Shown in pieces: positions 26,866-35,254 of a DNA stretch of 64,000 bases. The notes beneath the pieces were generated by a model. That model saw nothing but the letters and a program-made list of their open reading frames with translations. It ran no database searches and had not been told where the DNA came from. The DNA comes from Candidatus Enterococcus murrayae (GTDB taxonomy: Bacteria; Bacillota; Bacilli; Lactobacillales; Enterococcaceae), in assembly GCF_017315985.1 (NCBI RefSeq), contig NZ_JAFLVR010000021.1, positions 62,001 through 126,000 of the forward strand, in the 5' to 3' direction. Every line of letters begins with the position of its first letter. The first letter of the stretch is position 1. Both the position numbers and the translations under genes were made by a program.

Positions 26866-27603
26866 TCAAACGCGAATCAAATGCTTCTGCAATCGCTGCC
26901 TCTCATTTGATCCTACGTAAATTTTACGATCGATACTCACAATTTCTTTGTTGTCTCGCAGCTTTTTCAAGGAACGGCCAACCGTTCGAACGCTCATCCC
27001 TAGCTTATGGCCGATTTTCTCCCGAATCTCTTGTATCTCGACAAGCTCATCCCCACTTTTGACCTGCTTGTCGTAGTATTCCACTAAATAGTAGCGAAGC
27101 CGATCAACCCCATTGAGCTGATAAAATAGCCCGTCACTGCCCGATCGATGATACAGATCATCCGCTAGCAAATTCGCACTCAAGCGCAAAAGCTCCAAAT
27201 CCTGCATGATCCATTGATAAACAGTCGCTGAAGGAACGCGCACCGCCGTAACCTCGGTGAGACAGGTGATTGTTGCGATGATTTCCTCCTTTTGAGCCAA
27301 TGTTTCCAGAAGGCCGATACTTCCGTTGGTTTCATCCAGCTGAAAATAATCGTACTCACTTCCATCTTCATAATCCCTGATTCCAATAGCCACACCGCTG
27401 CGAATAAAGTAGATATATGTTGGAAAATCTCCCCGCATGACGATCGGTTCGTCCGCCTTAAATTTTACGATTGAGTGATTATCCCCTAATCTGTCCTTGA
27501 TTTTTGAGTAGTTGAAGCGTTTCTCGCTGCCGTATGTTTGCCACAGTTCTTTCAATCGTTGCTCTTCCAAGGTACGCTCCTTTCGCAAAACCTGCTTCTG
27601 CAT
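26866..27603 (-). CDS. Crp/Fnr family transcriptional regulator
   Basis: A 245-residue Crp/Fnr-type regulator. The N-terminal cyclic-nucleotide-binding-like beta barrel spans about residues 40-150 (IVMRGDFPTYIYFIRSGVAI; GSIGLLETLAQ). The C-terminal winged helix spans about 165-235, with recognition helix KLGMSVRTVGRSLKKLRD. No four-cysteine Fnr cluster is present, so it is not an oxygen sensor of the Fnr type. It lies directly upstream of the ECF-nucleoside hydrolase operon on the same strand, so it is the likely local regulator. The effector is unknown. Confidence 0.85.
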   Translation of the reverse strand: MQKQVLRKERTLEEQRLKELWQTYGSEKRFNYSKIKDRLGDNHSIVKFKADEPIVMRGDFPTYIYFIRSGVAIGIRDYEDGSEYDYFQLDETNGSIGLLETLAQKEEIIATITCLTEVTAVRVPSATVYQWIMQDLELLRLSANLLADDLYHRSGSDGLFYQLNGVDRLRYYLVEYYDKQVKSGDELVEIQEIREKIGHKLGMSVRTVGRSLKKLRDNKEIVSIDRKIYVGSNERQRLQKHLIRV

Positions 27604-27716
27604 TTTTTTATAACTATAGCATGGAGCGCTTTTATCTTGCTAGCAATCGATTTTTCCACGAACATTTGATGGATAGTCGCTTTCTTTGACTCATATTTGT
27701 TGAACATCGTTTCATT

Positions 27717-28733
27717 CTATCCGTATAGTTGATGATTATTCAACTTTTTTTGCAGTGCTTGCTTATTTTCTTCATCTACAAAAAGATAATCAATAGCTGT
27801 TTTCACTTGTTTGAGAACTTCTTTTTCAGACAACGAATAACAATTTTGAGCGACTTGAAGAAAATTATTTGTTAATGTCGTATTAGAAACGGTGCGATTA
27901 TCGGTATTAAAGCTAATTGGCAATCCATTTTCTAGAAATTCTTTAACCGGATATTCTTTCCAACTAGCAACCGCGCCAGTCTGAATATTACAAACAGGGC
28001 ACATTTCTAATAAAATTCCTTGCTTTTGAGCCTTCTCCATAGCTTTCTGCGATTTTGCTAAAGCTATGCCATGACCTATTCGTTTTGCTTCGAAATCAAT
28101 CGCATCTAGCACACTTTGCAAACTCCCCGTTTCTCCTGCATGAACCGTATATGGAATGCCTAGTCGATTGGCATAAATGAATAAGGAACGATAGTCTCTC
28201 GTGGGAAACTTCAACTCGTCTCCAGCTAGATCAATCGCTACGACTCCTTTGCCTAAAAACTTTTTCGCCAAATCAATGACTTGCTTATTTTGACTATCTG
28301 ATTGCTGTCGCATACAACAAAAAATTAACCCAATTTGGATCGGATATCGTACTTTTACTAAATCTGCGGCTTCAATTAAGGCTTCAGCTACTTCTTCCAT
28401 AGAAAAATTCTCCGTGGCCAAATGCAATGGGGATAATCGAATTTCTAAATAGAAGATATTTTCCTCAACAGCCTGTTCTACTACATCAAAAAGTGCTAGC
28501 TGTAGAGCTTGCTTAGTATGCAGAGCTGATGAAACAATCCGAAAGCATGTCAAATAATTAGTTAAGTCACACCGTTCAGCTGCAGTCATCGCTTGATGCA
28601 GCGCTTCATCTGACAGCTGTAACGGATTATTCTGCTCTACGTAAATACTGCGCAACGTTTCCTTTCGGATCGAACCATCTAAATGGCAATGTAACTCAAC
28701 CTTAGGTATTCTTTTCATTTGCAATGGTTCCAT
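27717..28733 (-). CDS. add: Adenosine deaminase
   Basis: A 338-residue adenosine deaminase, converting adenosine to inosine. The zinc ligands are in ELHCHLDGS (residues about 13-21), VHAGETGS and FNTDN; RIGHGI is also present. Length is normal. It is the last gene of the operon that runs from the nucleoside hydrolase at 33088, and it follows purine nucleoside phosphorylase by 15 bp. Together these two would turn adenosine into inosine, then hypoxanthine and ribose-1-phosphate. Confidence 0.93.
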   Translation of the reverse strand: MEPLQMKRIPKVELHCHLDGSIRKETLRSIYVEQNNPLQLSDEALHQAMTAAERCDLTNYLTCFRIVSSALHTKQALQLALFDVVEQAVEENIFYLEIRLSPLHLATENFSMEEVAEALIEAADLVKVRYPIQIGLIFCCMRQQSDSQNKQVIDLAKKFLGKGVVAIDLAGDELKFPTRDYRSLFIYANRLGIPYTVHAGETGSLQSVLDAIDFEAKRIGHGIALAKSQKAMEKAQKQGILLEMCPVCNIQTGAVASWKEYPVKEFLENGLPISFNTDNRTVSNTTLTNNFLQVAQNCYSLSEKEVLKQVKTAIDYLFVDEENKQALQKKLNNHQLYG

Positions 28734-28748
28734 CGTATTCCTACTTTC

Positions 28749-29555
28749 TTACAAAATCATCAATGCTTTCTTAATTAAATGACTAAAAATGGTCTTTACT
28801 CGCTGAGTTGTATCAACAACTTCCTCATGATTCAGGTTCTGCTGTAAGCCAGCTGCTAAATTAGTAATGCAAGAAATTCCTAAAACTTTCATTCCAGCAT
28901 GCTTTGCTGCGATCACTTCTGGAACAGTAGACATTCCAACAGCATCTGCACCTAATATTCGAGCCATCTGAATCTCAGCGGGAGTCTCATAAGCTGGTCC
29001 AGAGAACGCTAAGTAAATGCCTTCCTTCAAAGGTATGCCCAGTTTCTTCGCAAGCTCTTTCATTTTTTGTTGATACTCCATGTCATATGCCTGACTCATA
29101 TCTGGAAAGCGTGGACCCAGCTCCTCAATATTTATACCAATTAACGGATTACTTCCCATGCAATTCACTTGATCTGTAATCAACATTAAATCACCTGGCT
29201 GATAATCTTTATTTATTCCTCCTGCAGCATTGGTTACAATCAATGAATGACATCCTAATACCTTCATAACACGAATTGGATAAACGATTCTTTCCATTTG
29301 ATAGCCTTCATAATAATGAAAACGTCCCTGCATTGCTAAAACGCTTCTTCCTGATAATTTTCCATAGATTAGTTGACCCGTATGCCCTACAACAGTAGCT
29401 ATTGGAAAATGGGGTATCTCTTGATAAGGGATTATAATCGCTTCCTCAATTTCTTCTGCTAGTTCACCAAGTCCTGAACCTAATACTAATCCAAAATCAA
29501 TCTCTTCAACTCCTCGCTCCTTCAAAAAGCCTGCTGTCTCTAGTAATTTCTCCAT
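28749..29555 (-). CDS. punA: Purine nucleoside phosphorylase (PNP-I, inosine/guanosine type)
   Basis: A 268-residue trimeric-type PNP, which splits inosine or guanosine with phosphate into base and ribose-1-phosphate. Motifs are LGSGLGELA, VVGHTGQL, MQGRFHYYEGY, VTNAAGGIN and VGMSTVPEVIAA. The Asn and Glu of the base site are in the expected places. It is paired with adenosine deaminase, the standard purine salvage pair. The start at ATG 29555 has AAGGGATG upstream. The symbol punA is by analogy with low-GC Gram-positives. Confidence 0.93.
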   Translation of the reverse strand: MEKLLETAGFLKERGVEEIDFGLVLGSGLGELAEEIEEAIIIPYQEIPHFPIATVVGHTGQLIYGKLSGRSVLAMQGRFHYYEGYQMERIVYPIRVMKVLGCHSLIVTNAAGGINKDYQPGDLMLITDQVNCMGSNPLIGINIEELGPRFPDMSQAYDMEYQQKMKELAKKLGIPLKEGIYLAFSGPAYETPAEIQMARILGADAVGMSTVPEVIAAKHAGMKVLGISCITNLAAGLQQNLNHEEVVDTTQRVKTIFSHLIKKALMIL

Positions 29556-29582
29556 TTTATAGAATCATCCCTTATTTTTATA

Positions 29583-30189
29583 TTATTTTGATAGTACGAT
29601 ATTTCTCTGCACCTGTTGTGAAATAGGACCGATTAAGAAAACACATAGAATAGTCCCTAAGCCAATTTTTGCTCCCAATATTAGACCGGTCACCACTAAT
29701 AAACCATCAAAAAACATTCGAACCCTTCGAAAAGAAATCCTAAAATTTCTTGGATACTGCCGTACTTAACGATTCTAGTGCGGCACTGCCTAAGTTAGCC
29801 GAAGCATACATCCCACAACCAACTGCTAGAATTCCTACACCTGCTAAAAGAAGCGCTCCTTGGAAAATCCAAGATAAACTGTCTGGTGAAAATCGGATCA
29901 AGAACAATGGAAAATATTTTAGACAAAGCGTTAGAACTAAGAAATTGATGACTGTTCCTAAACCAATTTCATTGCGCTTAATCAAACAAACAAGCAGGAC
30001 GACTATCAAGTTAAATAGAAGGCATAAAAGCCATATTGGCAGTGCATAATACTGTTGAATGCCTAAATATAAGAGACTGATCGTATCTACGCCCAATTCC
30101 AACCAAATCAGCAAGCTAATCCCCATTCCCATAAGGCTGCTTCCAAATAAATGAATTAACAATTTAGCTTTCATCTTCATTGCTCTCAC
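29583..30189 (-). pseudogene. YczE/YitT-like membrane protein, frameshifted
   Basis: The first frame (149 residues, 30189 to 29740) is a multi-pass protein of the YczE-like integral membrane family (GMGISLLIWLELGVDTISLL; SANLGSAALESLSTAVSKKF). It stops at TAG right after AAATTTT. In the next frame the sequence continues without a break as RISFRRVRMFFDGLLVVTGL and IGLGTILCVFLIGPI, the usual end of this family, to TAA at 29583. One extra T in the run TTTT explains the break. It is either a true frameshift mutation or a sequencing error. It overlaps the EIIA gene start side by 4 bp and precedes PNP. Confidence 0.75.
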
Positions 30190-30653
30190 AATATTGCTAC
30201 TGTCGCAGCTGTTCCTGACAGGTCGAACTGTTTAATCAATTCCTGATTCAAGCTTGGAAACACAATGATGATATCACTGGCTTTATCTGCTTTTGCTAAT
30301 TTTTCTAAATCAACCTCAGCAATTTGTGTCCTATTAGTCACCTTTTCTCCAACTGATACACGGGGTTGAATGCCCTCACCATTCAATTCAACTGTATCAA
30401 TTCCGATATGCACCAATACATCTATTCCCGTCTCACTTTTTAAAGTAATGGCATGTTTTGTCGGAAAAACACTTTCTACCACTCCATTGACAGGAGAAAG
30501 AATCTTTCCATTCGACGGTTGTACAGCAAATCCTATTCCCATTACGCCTTGTGAAAAAACTGGATCGGCCACTTCAGATAATGCTAAAAGCTTCCCTTCA
30601 ACAGGCTGTGTGACAATCGTTTCTTTCTTTTTCTTAAATCGATCAAAAAACAT
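30186..30653 (-). CDS. PTS EIIA, glucose (Crr) type
   Basis: A 155-residue EIIA of the glucose family, passing phosphate from HPr to the EIIB domain of the 30722-32140 protein, which lacks its own EIIA. The active histidine is His82 (VHIGIDTV), with supporting His67 (TKHAITL). The start at ATG 30653 has GGAGG 8 bp upstream; the frame is open to 30683. It sits between the EIIBC and the YczE-like gene in the purine-nucleoside operon. Confidence 0.92.
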   Translation of the reverse strand: MFFDRFKKKKETIVTQPVEGKLLALSEVADPVFSQGVMGIGFAVQPSNGKILSPVNGVVESVFPTKHAITLKSETGIDVLVHIGIDTVELNGEGIQPRVSVGEKVTNRTQIAEVDLEKLAKADKASDIIIVFPSLNQELIKQFDLSGTAATVAIL

Positions 30654-30721
30654 TTCTCTACCTCCGTTTTGTCTGTTATTCACAAGTAGCCAAGCAAGAA
30701 CGTTCCTGCTTGGCTACTATT

Positions 30722-32140
30722 TTAATCTTCTGAGTAAGTAAAAATGGTCAATAAGAATGAAACAGCCATCGTCGCTAGTGTCGCTAACGCAACAATTAAT
30801 ACAAAGCTAGTATTCCCTGTTTGCGGATTGATAAAACCGCCAATCCCCAACACTCCAATAGTACTTGCGAAATTGTGTACATCTGCCATTGCGATGATCA
30901 AAGCACCTACTGCAGTTCCTATGCAAGTAAATACAAATCGCTTCTTCACTGGCAGCGTTATTCCATATATTGAAGGCTCAATGATACAGAAAAAGTCAGA
31001 GACCATGGCTGGAACACAAATTTTCTTTACCTCTGGATTTTTTGTTTTTAAATAAACAGCAAATACAACCGCCATTTGAGCTAAAGGTGCTGTAAAGATC
31101 ATGGGTAGTAAATAATCCGTTCCCGTTGTTGCCAAATTATTGATCCCAATTGCAACTAGAGGCCAATGTAGTCCTAGAATAACTAAAGGTGTGTACAATG
31201 TCCCAATAAACAGCGCTGCAATTATTGGTGAGAAACTGAATAAGCCCAAAATTGCACTTGAAATAAGACTGCTCGCTACATTGGCAATGGGACCGAAGAC
31301 TAAAATCGTTGCTGGAACACCAAGAATCAAAGTAAAAAATGGCACAAAGGTAAAATGTAAAGATTTTGGAATAATCCCCTTCACGAATCGTTCTAGCTTA
31401 GATAAAAAGAACATTGAAAGAATAATTGGAATAACTGTCGATGTGTAGCCATTCTGTGGAAAAACAATTGGAAGTCCTAAGAAATTACTATGAATATTTG
31501 TTTGAAAAATAGTGCCGTCAAATAGTTTATAAAGAACATCTGATCCTGTCAGATCCGCCACCAAATTCGGAAAAACTAACGCAGCTCCGACAATCATGCC
31601 GATAAATGGATCCGAGTCAAAGGTCTTAGCACTTGTATAACCTAAAATAATTGGAAAGAAAGTAAACAATGCATAGCCAATCGCATTCAATATGACAAAT
31701 GTCCCATCACCAGGTGTAATGACATGAAAAGCTACTAGTAAAGACTGTACCCCTAGTATCAATGAACAACCTACCATCACCCCCAATGTTGGCGTGATGA
31801 TTTTAGTGATCGTATCAATGAAACGATTCAATAGCGTCTTTTTGTCCCCTTCTTTCGCTTGTTCACTATCCTTCTCGACCGTTGAACCTGAGATAGATAA
31901 TTTCGGCAGCATAGCTTGATAAATATCATCAACCTGCATTCCAACAACTACTTGATATTGGCCATTCGCCGCTTGTGCAGTCATAATCTCACCGTGATTA
32001 ACTAATGCCTCTCGGTTCACTAAGCTTTCATCCTTCAATGTGAAACGCAACCTAGTAACGCAGTGCGTCAGTGCCGTTATATTATTATCCCCACCCACAT
32101 TTTCAATGATAAAATCATTCAGATTATCATATTTTCCCAT
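30722..32140 (-). CDS. PTS EIIBC, sucrose/beta-glucoside family, in a nucleoside operon
   Basis: A 472-residue fusion. The EIIB domain is residues 1-85, with phosphorylated Cys27 in LTHCVTRLRF. The EIIC membrane domain is about residues 110-470, with the conserved IIEPSIYGITLP and GLHWPLVAIGINN. It takes up and phosphorylates a sugar or glycoside. The family usually handles sucrose, trehalose or beta-glucosides, but every catabolic gene in this operon acts on nucleosides. The cargo may therefore be a nucleoside or its ribosyl part. That is inference. Confidence 0.9.
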   Translation of the reverse strand: MGKYDNLNDFIIENVGGDNNITALTHCVTRLRFTLKDESLVNREALVNHGEIMTAQAANGQYQVVVGMQVDDIYQAMLPKLSISGSTVEKDSEQAKEGDKKTLLNRFIDTITKIITPTLGVMVGCSLILGVQSLLVAFHVITPGDGTFVILNAIGYALFTFFPIILGYTSAKTFDSDPFIGMIVGAALVFPNLVADLTGSDVLYKLFDGTIFQTNIHSNFLGLPIVFPQNGYTSTVIPIILSMFFLSKLERFVKGIIPKSLHFTFVPFFTLILGVPATILVFGPIANVASSLISSAILGLFSFSPIIAALFIGTLYTPLVILGLHWPLVAIGINNLATTGTDYLLPMIFTAPLAQMAVVFAVYLKTKNPEVKKICVPAMVSDFFCIIEPSIYGITLPVKKRFVFTCIGTAVGALIIAMADVHNFASTIGVLGIGGFINPQTGNTSFVLIVALATLATMAVSFLLTIFTYSED

Positions 32141-32158
32141 CTATAAAATCCTCCATTT

Positions 32159-33088
32159 CTAAATACTGTCAATATTCGCCAACTTTTCAAAAACATCTTC
32201 CATTAATTTATCCCGTTCAACAAAGTAGACATACTTGATAAAATGTCTTCTGAAATCCCAGCTATAATAGTGATTGTCTTGCATAATTGGACTATAGACA
32301 AGCTTGTCCTTCATAAACTCATCACTCAATAACCAGCCGATAGGAACAATATCCCATAATGCACGGGACCAAACTTTCCCGCCATTCTTCAAGTTTGTAA
32401 TTTGGGCCTCCTTCTCTGTTTTATCAACCATGTAATCACAAAAACTGTTTTTCCCTTTTAACCAATACTCCAATTCCGGTCCAGTCGTCGCAAAAGCAGA
32501 GATTACACCCATTCCAGGAAACTGTACTAAAGGCATTGGTGTATCCAATAGTACTCTTGCTGCAACTAAATCTTGACGGCAATTAAATGATAAATTGTTA
32601 TGCCACTCGTATCCTAAGCCTCCTAGCCACAAGACGACAATATTGTCCACAATCTTCGGTTCTAACAAAATAGCTGTCGCAATATTGGTCGCTGCCGCAA
32701 TTCCAATTACATATAGCGGATTTTCAGGTGAATGCTCCAACGCTGTATCGATCAAGTGCTGAACAGCAGCAGTCATTGTTGGTTCTGCATTCGTCAAGAA
32801 GTCTGTAGATCCTTTAAATGTAATCGCTTTAAATTCCGTACGATTCAATAATTTGTAAACATTCAAAATTTCATCATAGCTTTTTTCCATTCCTTCTTTG
32901 GGACTTGTAGAATGATGATTGAAGAAAGGTGCTGCATAAACCCCTAAAATATTAAATTTATCTTGGGATTGAATCATATATGCCAAAGCATATTGATCAT
33001 CAATTTCATTAAATGTATCCGTGTCTAAAACGACATCAATCTTTCCTTGTGGTCGTTCTAATTTTTTTAAAATTTCACTATTGTCCAT
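32159..33088 (-). CDS. Nucleoside hydrolase family protein, first gene of PTS operon
   Basis: A 309-residue IunH-family hydrolase. The metal-binding motif is DTDTFNEIDDQYAL; PLYVIGIAAATNIATAIL and VLWLGGLGYEWHNN also match the family, while the C-terminus is divergent from the 22838 paralogue. I start it at ATG 33088, with GAAGAGG upstream, because the promoter (33142-33169) overlaps the more upstream codons. It lies 18 bp before the EIIBC gene. A working idea is that it hydrolyses a phosphorylated nucleoside delivered by the PTS. Confidence 0.85.
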   Translation of the reverse strand: MDNSEILKKLERPQGKIDVVLDTDTFNEIDDQYALAYMIQSQDKFNILGVYAAPFFNHHSTSPKEGMEKSYDEILNVYKLLNRTEFKAITFKGSTDFLTNAEPTMTAAVQHLIDTALEHSPENPLYVIGIAAATNIATAILLEPKIVDNIVVLWLGGLGYEWHNNLSFNCRQDLVAARVLLDTPMPLVQFPGMGVISAFATTGPELEYWLKGKNSFCDYMVDKTEKEAQITNLKNGGKVWSRALWDIVPIGWLLSDEFMKDKLVYSPIMQDNHYYSWDFRRHFIKYVYFVERDKLMEDVFEKLANIDSI

Positions 33089-33141
33089 GTTTTGAGATAC
33101 CTCTTCCTTATTTTTTGAATAAAACGTTTTCTTCATCTCAA

Positions 33142-33169
33142 ATACTATCATGTTTTTGGTTTTTGTCAA
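33142..33169 (-). promoter_or_regulatory. Promoter of the nucleoside/PTS operon
   Basis: On the minus strand, TTGACA (33169-33164) is followed after 16 bp by TAGTAT (33147-33142). Transcription would begin about 45 bp before the chosen ATG at 33088. The operator-like palindrome at 33186-33202 lies directly upstream of the -35 box. Confidence 0.65.
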
Positions 33170-33185
33170 ATAATATTTTTGATTA

Positions 33186-33202
33186 AACCAAATTTATTGG
33201 TT
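33186..33202. promoter_or_regulatory. Operator-like palindrome (AACCAA-N5-TTGGTT)
   Basis: A perfect inverted repeat, AACCAAATTTATTGGTT, next to the -35 box of the nucleoside/PTS operon. Related sequences (GGTTATAACC, and TTTGG/CCAAA arms) lie upstream of the DeoR gene. It is the likely binding site of the DeoR-family regulator at 33249-34031. Confidence 0.6.
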
Positions 33203-33203
33203 G

Positions 33204-33240
33204 AAAAAAGAGAAGTTTTGGATATAACCAATACTTCTCT
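33204..33240 (-). terminator. Terminator of the deoR-type gene, with an operator half in its loop
   Basis: Minus-strand arms AGAGAAGT and ACTTCTCT are followed by TTTTT. The loop contains TTGGTTATATCC, which resembles the operator motif. It separates the regulator from the downstream operon. Confidence 0.65.
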
Positions 33241-33248
33241 TTAAAATT

Positions 33249-34031
33249 CTAAATTGTAATTACGTTTACTTTGTGTTCATATAGGCATTTTTCTTGTTCT
33301 GAGGAAAAGGAAAGTTCGGTAATAATTTCATCATAGTCAGTAGCCAGATTCACATTCCACATGGCAATTTCCGGATATTTATTTTTTTCAACCAACAGAA
33401 CGTTTCTTTTACAGCTTTTCATAATCTCTTTTTGTAATTCTGCGTCTTGCTCTTTGTATGCAGTAATTTCTAGTTTTTCATTGATTGCTCCAGGACTCAA
33501 AAAAGAAATATCTGCTCTTAAATTCTTCATTTGGGCCACTGTAGTTGCTCCAAACGAATTCTCCTGTTTTAAACTAAATGTTCCACCTAGAAAAATGATG
33601 TGCGTTTCGAGCTGCTTTTCCTGAACATATTGCATAATACTAAAAGAATTAGTAATAACTGTGATGCTACTCAATAACTCAGGATTTTGACTTAGTAGAT
33701 GAATCAACATTACCGAAATACTATTATGCTCAATAACTACCACCTGACCTGGCGAAATCAACTGACAAGCTTGATCAGCAATTTTATTTTTGACTTGCGA
33801 ATTGACTTCTTTACGAAAAGAATAGGGAACATCTCTAGCATTTGTCGTATGAGCTAATGCTACACTCCCATGTGCTTGAACCACCTTATCAATAAGATAG
33901 GTTGACTTCAAATCATTTCGGATCGTTTCTGTGGTAACGTCTAATAAGCAGGCCAAATCTGTTAATGAAATAATTGGATTGCTGCCTAATATCTCAATAA
34001 TCTTTTTTCTTCGTAAAGCGACTTTTCCCAT
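33249..34031 (-). CDS. DeoR family transcriptional regulator
   Basis: A 260-residue DeoR-type regulator. The N-terminal winged helix (residues about 4-58) includes ISLTDLACLLDVTTETIRNDL. The C-terminal DeoRC effector domain (about 75-230) includes PGQVVVIEHNSISVMLIHLL and IIFLGGTFSLKQ, which in this family senses phosphorylated sugars. The start at ATG 34031 has GGGAGAG upstream. It lies just upstream of the nucleoside/PTS operon on the same strand with its own terminator, and likely controls both itself and that operon through the AACCAA-type palindromes. Confidence 0.9.
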   Translation of the reverse strand: MGKVALRRKKIIEILGSNPIISLTDLACLLDVTTETIRNDLKSTYLIDKVVQAHGSVALAHTTNARDVPYSFRKEVNSQVKNKIADQACQLISPGQVVVIEHNSISVMLIHLLSQNPELLSSITVITNSFSIMQYVQEKQLETHIIFLGGTFSLKQENSFGATTVAQMKNLRADISFLSPGAINEKLEITAYKEQDAELQKEIMKSCKRNVLLVEKNKYPEIAMWNVNLATDYDEIITELSFSSEQEKCLYEHKVNVITI

Positions 34032-34067
34032 CAGAAATTCTCTCCCTTTTCTTGAATAGACTAACCC

Positions 34068-34094
34068 GTACTTATTGATTTGTACGCCGTCTAT
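34068..34094 (-). promoter_or_regulatory. Promoter of the deoR-type gene (extended -10)
   Basis: On the minus strand, TGCTATAAT forms a TGn-extended -10 box about 60 bp before the ATG at 34031. No good -35 is present, as expected for this promoter type. The operators at 34119-34160 lie immediately upstream. Confidence 0.5.
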
Positions 34095-34118
34095 TATAGC
34101 ATAATGAAGATTGTTTTG

Positions 34119-34160
34119 GGTTATAACCAAATTTTATATTTGGCTTTTTCCAAATATAAA
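34119..34160. promoter_or_regulatory. Two operator-like palindromes upstream of the deoR-type gene
   Basis: The perfect 10-bp palindrome GGTTATAACC (34119-34128) is followed by a larger inverted repeat with arms TTTATATTTGG (34133-34143) and CCAAATATAAA (34150-34160). Both share the GGTT/AACC or TTGG/CCAA core with the site at 33186-33202. Confidence 0.55.
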
Positions 34161-34525
34161 TACCTGAAACCTTAGCTATTTCAGCCATATAAGAAAACGT
34201 CTACCTTCACAAAAAACTAATTGAAAAGATAAACATTGCTTTTTATAGCGGAAAAATAACGCTCCACTCCTATTTCTATTGAACAGCTTGGAGTCTAAAT
34301 GACTCAAATCATTTTTTTAAAACTGTCTACAATACCCACGAATAGACTGAAGCGAAACTCACAATTCTTAAACAGCTCTTCCTTAAAATGCAAATTAACC
34401 CTCGCTGCAAAAATTTATAGCTTCCTGATACCTCATCCATTTAAAGCTTATTTTAAGGTTAACCCACTCTCTCTGAAAGCTTGTCTCCCTATACTTGAGC
34501 CATAGACAAACAGGAGGACGACAAA
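34161..34525. other. Gap before the ABC transporter genes
   Basis: About 365 bp without a supported gene. A reasonable sigma-A promoter, TTGAAA (34221-34226), 17 bp, TATAGC (34244-34249), points toward the ABC genes and would give a leader of about 270 bp. A 68-codon frame at 34299 has a weak GGAG site, but its sequence does not look like a protein. Confidence 0.35.
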
Positions 34526-35236
34526 ATGACGACGACTATTTTAGAAATCAACGATCTGCATAAGAGCTATGGCAAGGCAGATATTTTGAAAGGCATCCAT
34601 CTGGAGCTAGTGCCGGGAAAGATTACTGGACTACTTGGCAGGAATGGTGCCGGAAAGACGACGTTGATGAAATGTGTTTTAGGATTGACGACAAACTTTG
34701 ATGGTGAGCTGACGTTTCGCGGGAAGCGCTTGGACTCATCTGATACTCGGGTGAAGGCGAAGATTGGTTCGCTAGTGGATGTACAGTTTTATGAGGATCT
34801 GAATGCGTATGACAATTTGATGCTGTCGATTCGGCTGACGGATTCGATTCCAAAGAACGCGCGAAAGCAGCGGATTCAGGAGAGCTTGGTGTTCGTCGAG
34901 CTGGGGAATGCGGCGCGGAAAAAGGTGAAGAATTTTTCTTTTGGGATGAAACAGCGGTTGGCGCTAGCTTTGGCGCTGATTACAGAGCCGGAGCTGCTGA
35001 TTTTGGATGAACCGTTTGTAGGGCTGGATCCGATCGGCGTGGAAGAAGTCAAAGAGTTATTGAAAAAGCTGTGTCGGGAACGAGGAACGGCAATTCTTTT
35101 TTCCAGTCATCAGATGCAGGAGGTTTGTGATTTGACGGATAACATCTTAGTTCTAAGCGGCGGCGTGATCAGCTATTCTGATGAAAATCGGCATTTTGAG
35201 AATCAGCAAGCACGCTTGATCGAGTTAATGAAGTAG
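34526..35236 (+). CDS. ABC transporter ATP-binding protein (bacitracin/lantibiotic-export type)
   Basis: A 236-residue single-domain ATPase: Walker A GRNGAGKTT, Q-loop region GSLVDVQFYEDL, signature FSFGMKQRLALA (the FGMKQR form typical of BcrA/lantibiotic immunity exporters), Walker B LLILDEPFVGLDP and H-loop ILFSSHQMQE. It works with the permease at 35255, 18 bp downstream. The ATG at 34526 has AGGAGG upstream. The linked two-component system suggests a response to a cell-envelope peptide. Confidence 0.92.
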   Translation: MTTTILEINDLHKSYGKADILKGIHLELVPGKITGLLGRNGAGKTTLMKCVLGLTTNFDGELTFRGKRLDSSDTRVKAKIGSLVDVQFYEDLNAYDNLMLSIRLTDSIPKNARKQRIQESLVFVELGNAARKKVKNFSFGMKQRLALALALITEPELLILDEPFVGLDPIGVEEVKELLKKLCRERGTAILFSSHQMQEVCDLTDNILVLSGGVISYSDENRHFENQQARLIELMK

Positions 35237-35254
35237 AAAATGGAGGGTACAAAA

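Noticed and set aside
34299-34505. 68-codon frame before the ABC transporter
   Set aside because: A weak GGAG lies upstream, but the sequence is Ser/Leu/Lys-rich without domain features and is probably leader sequence.
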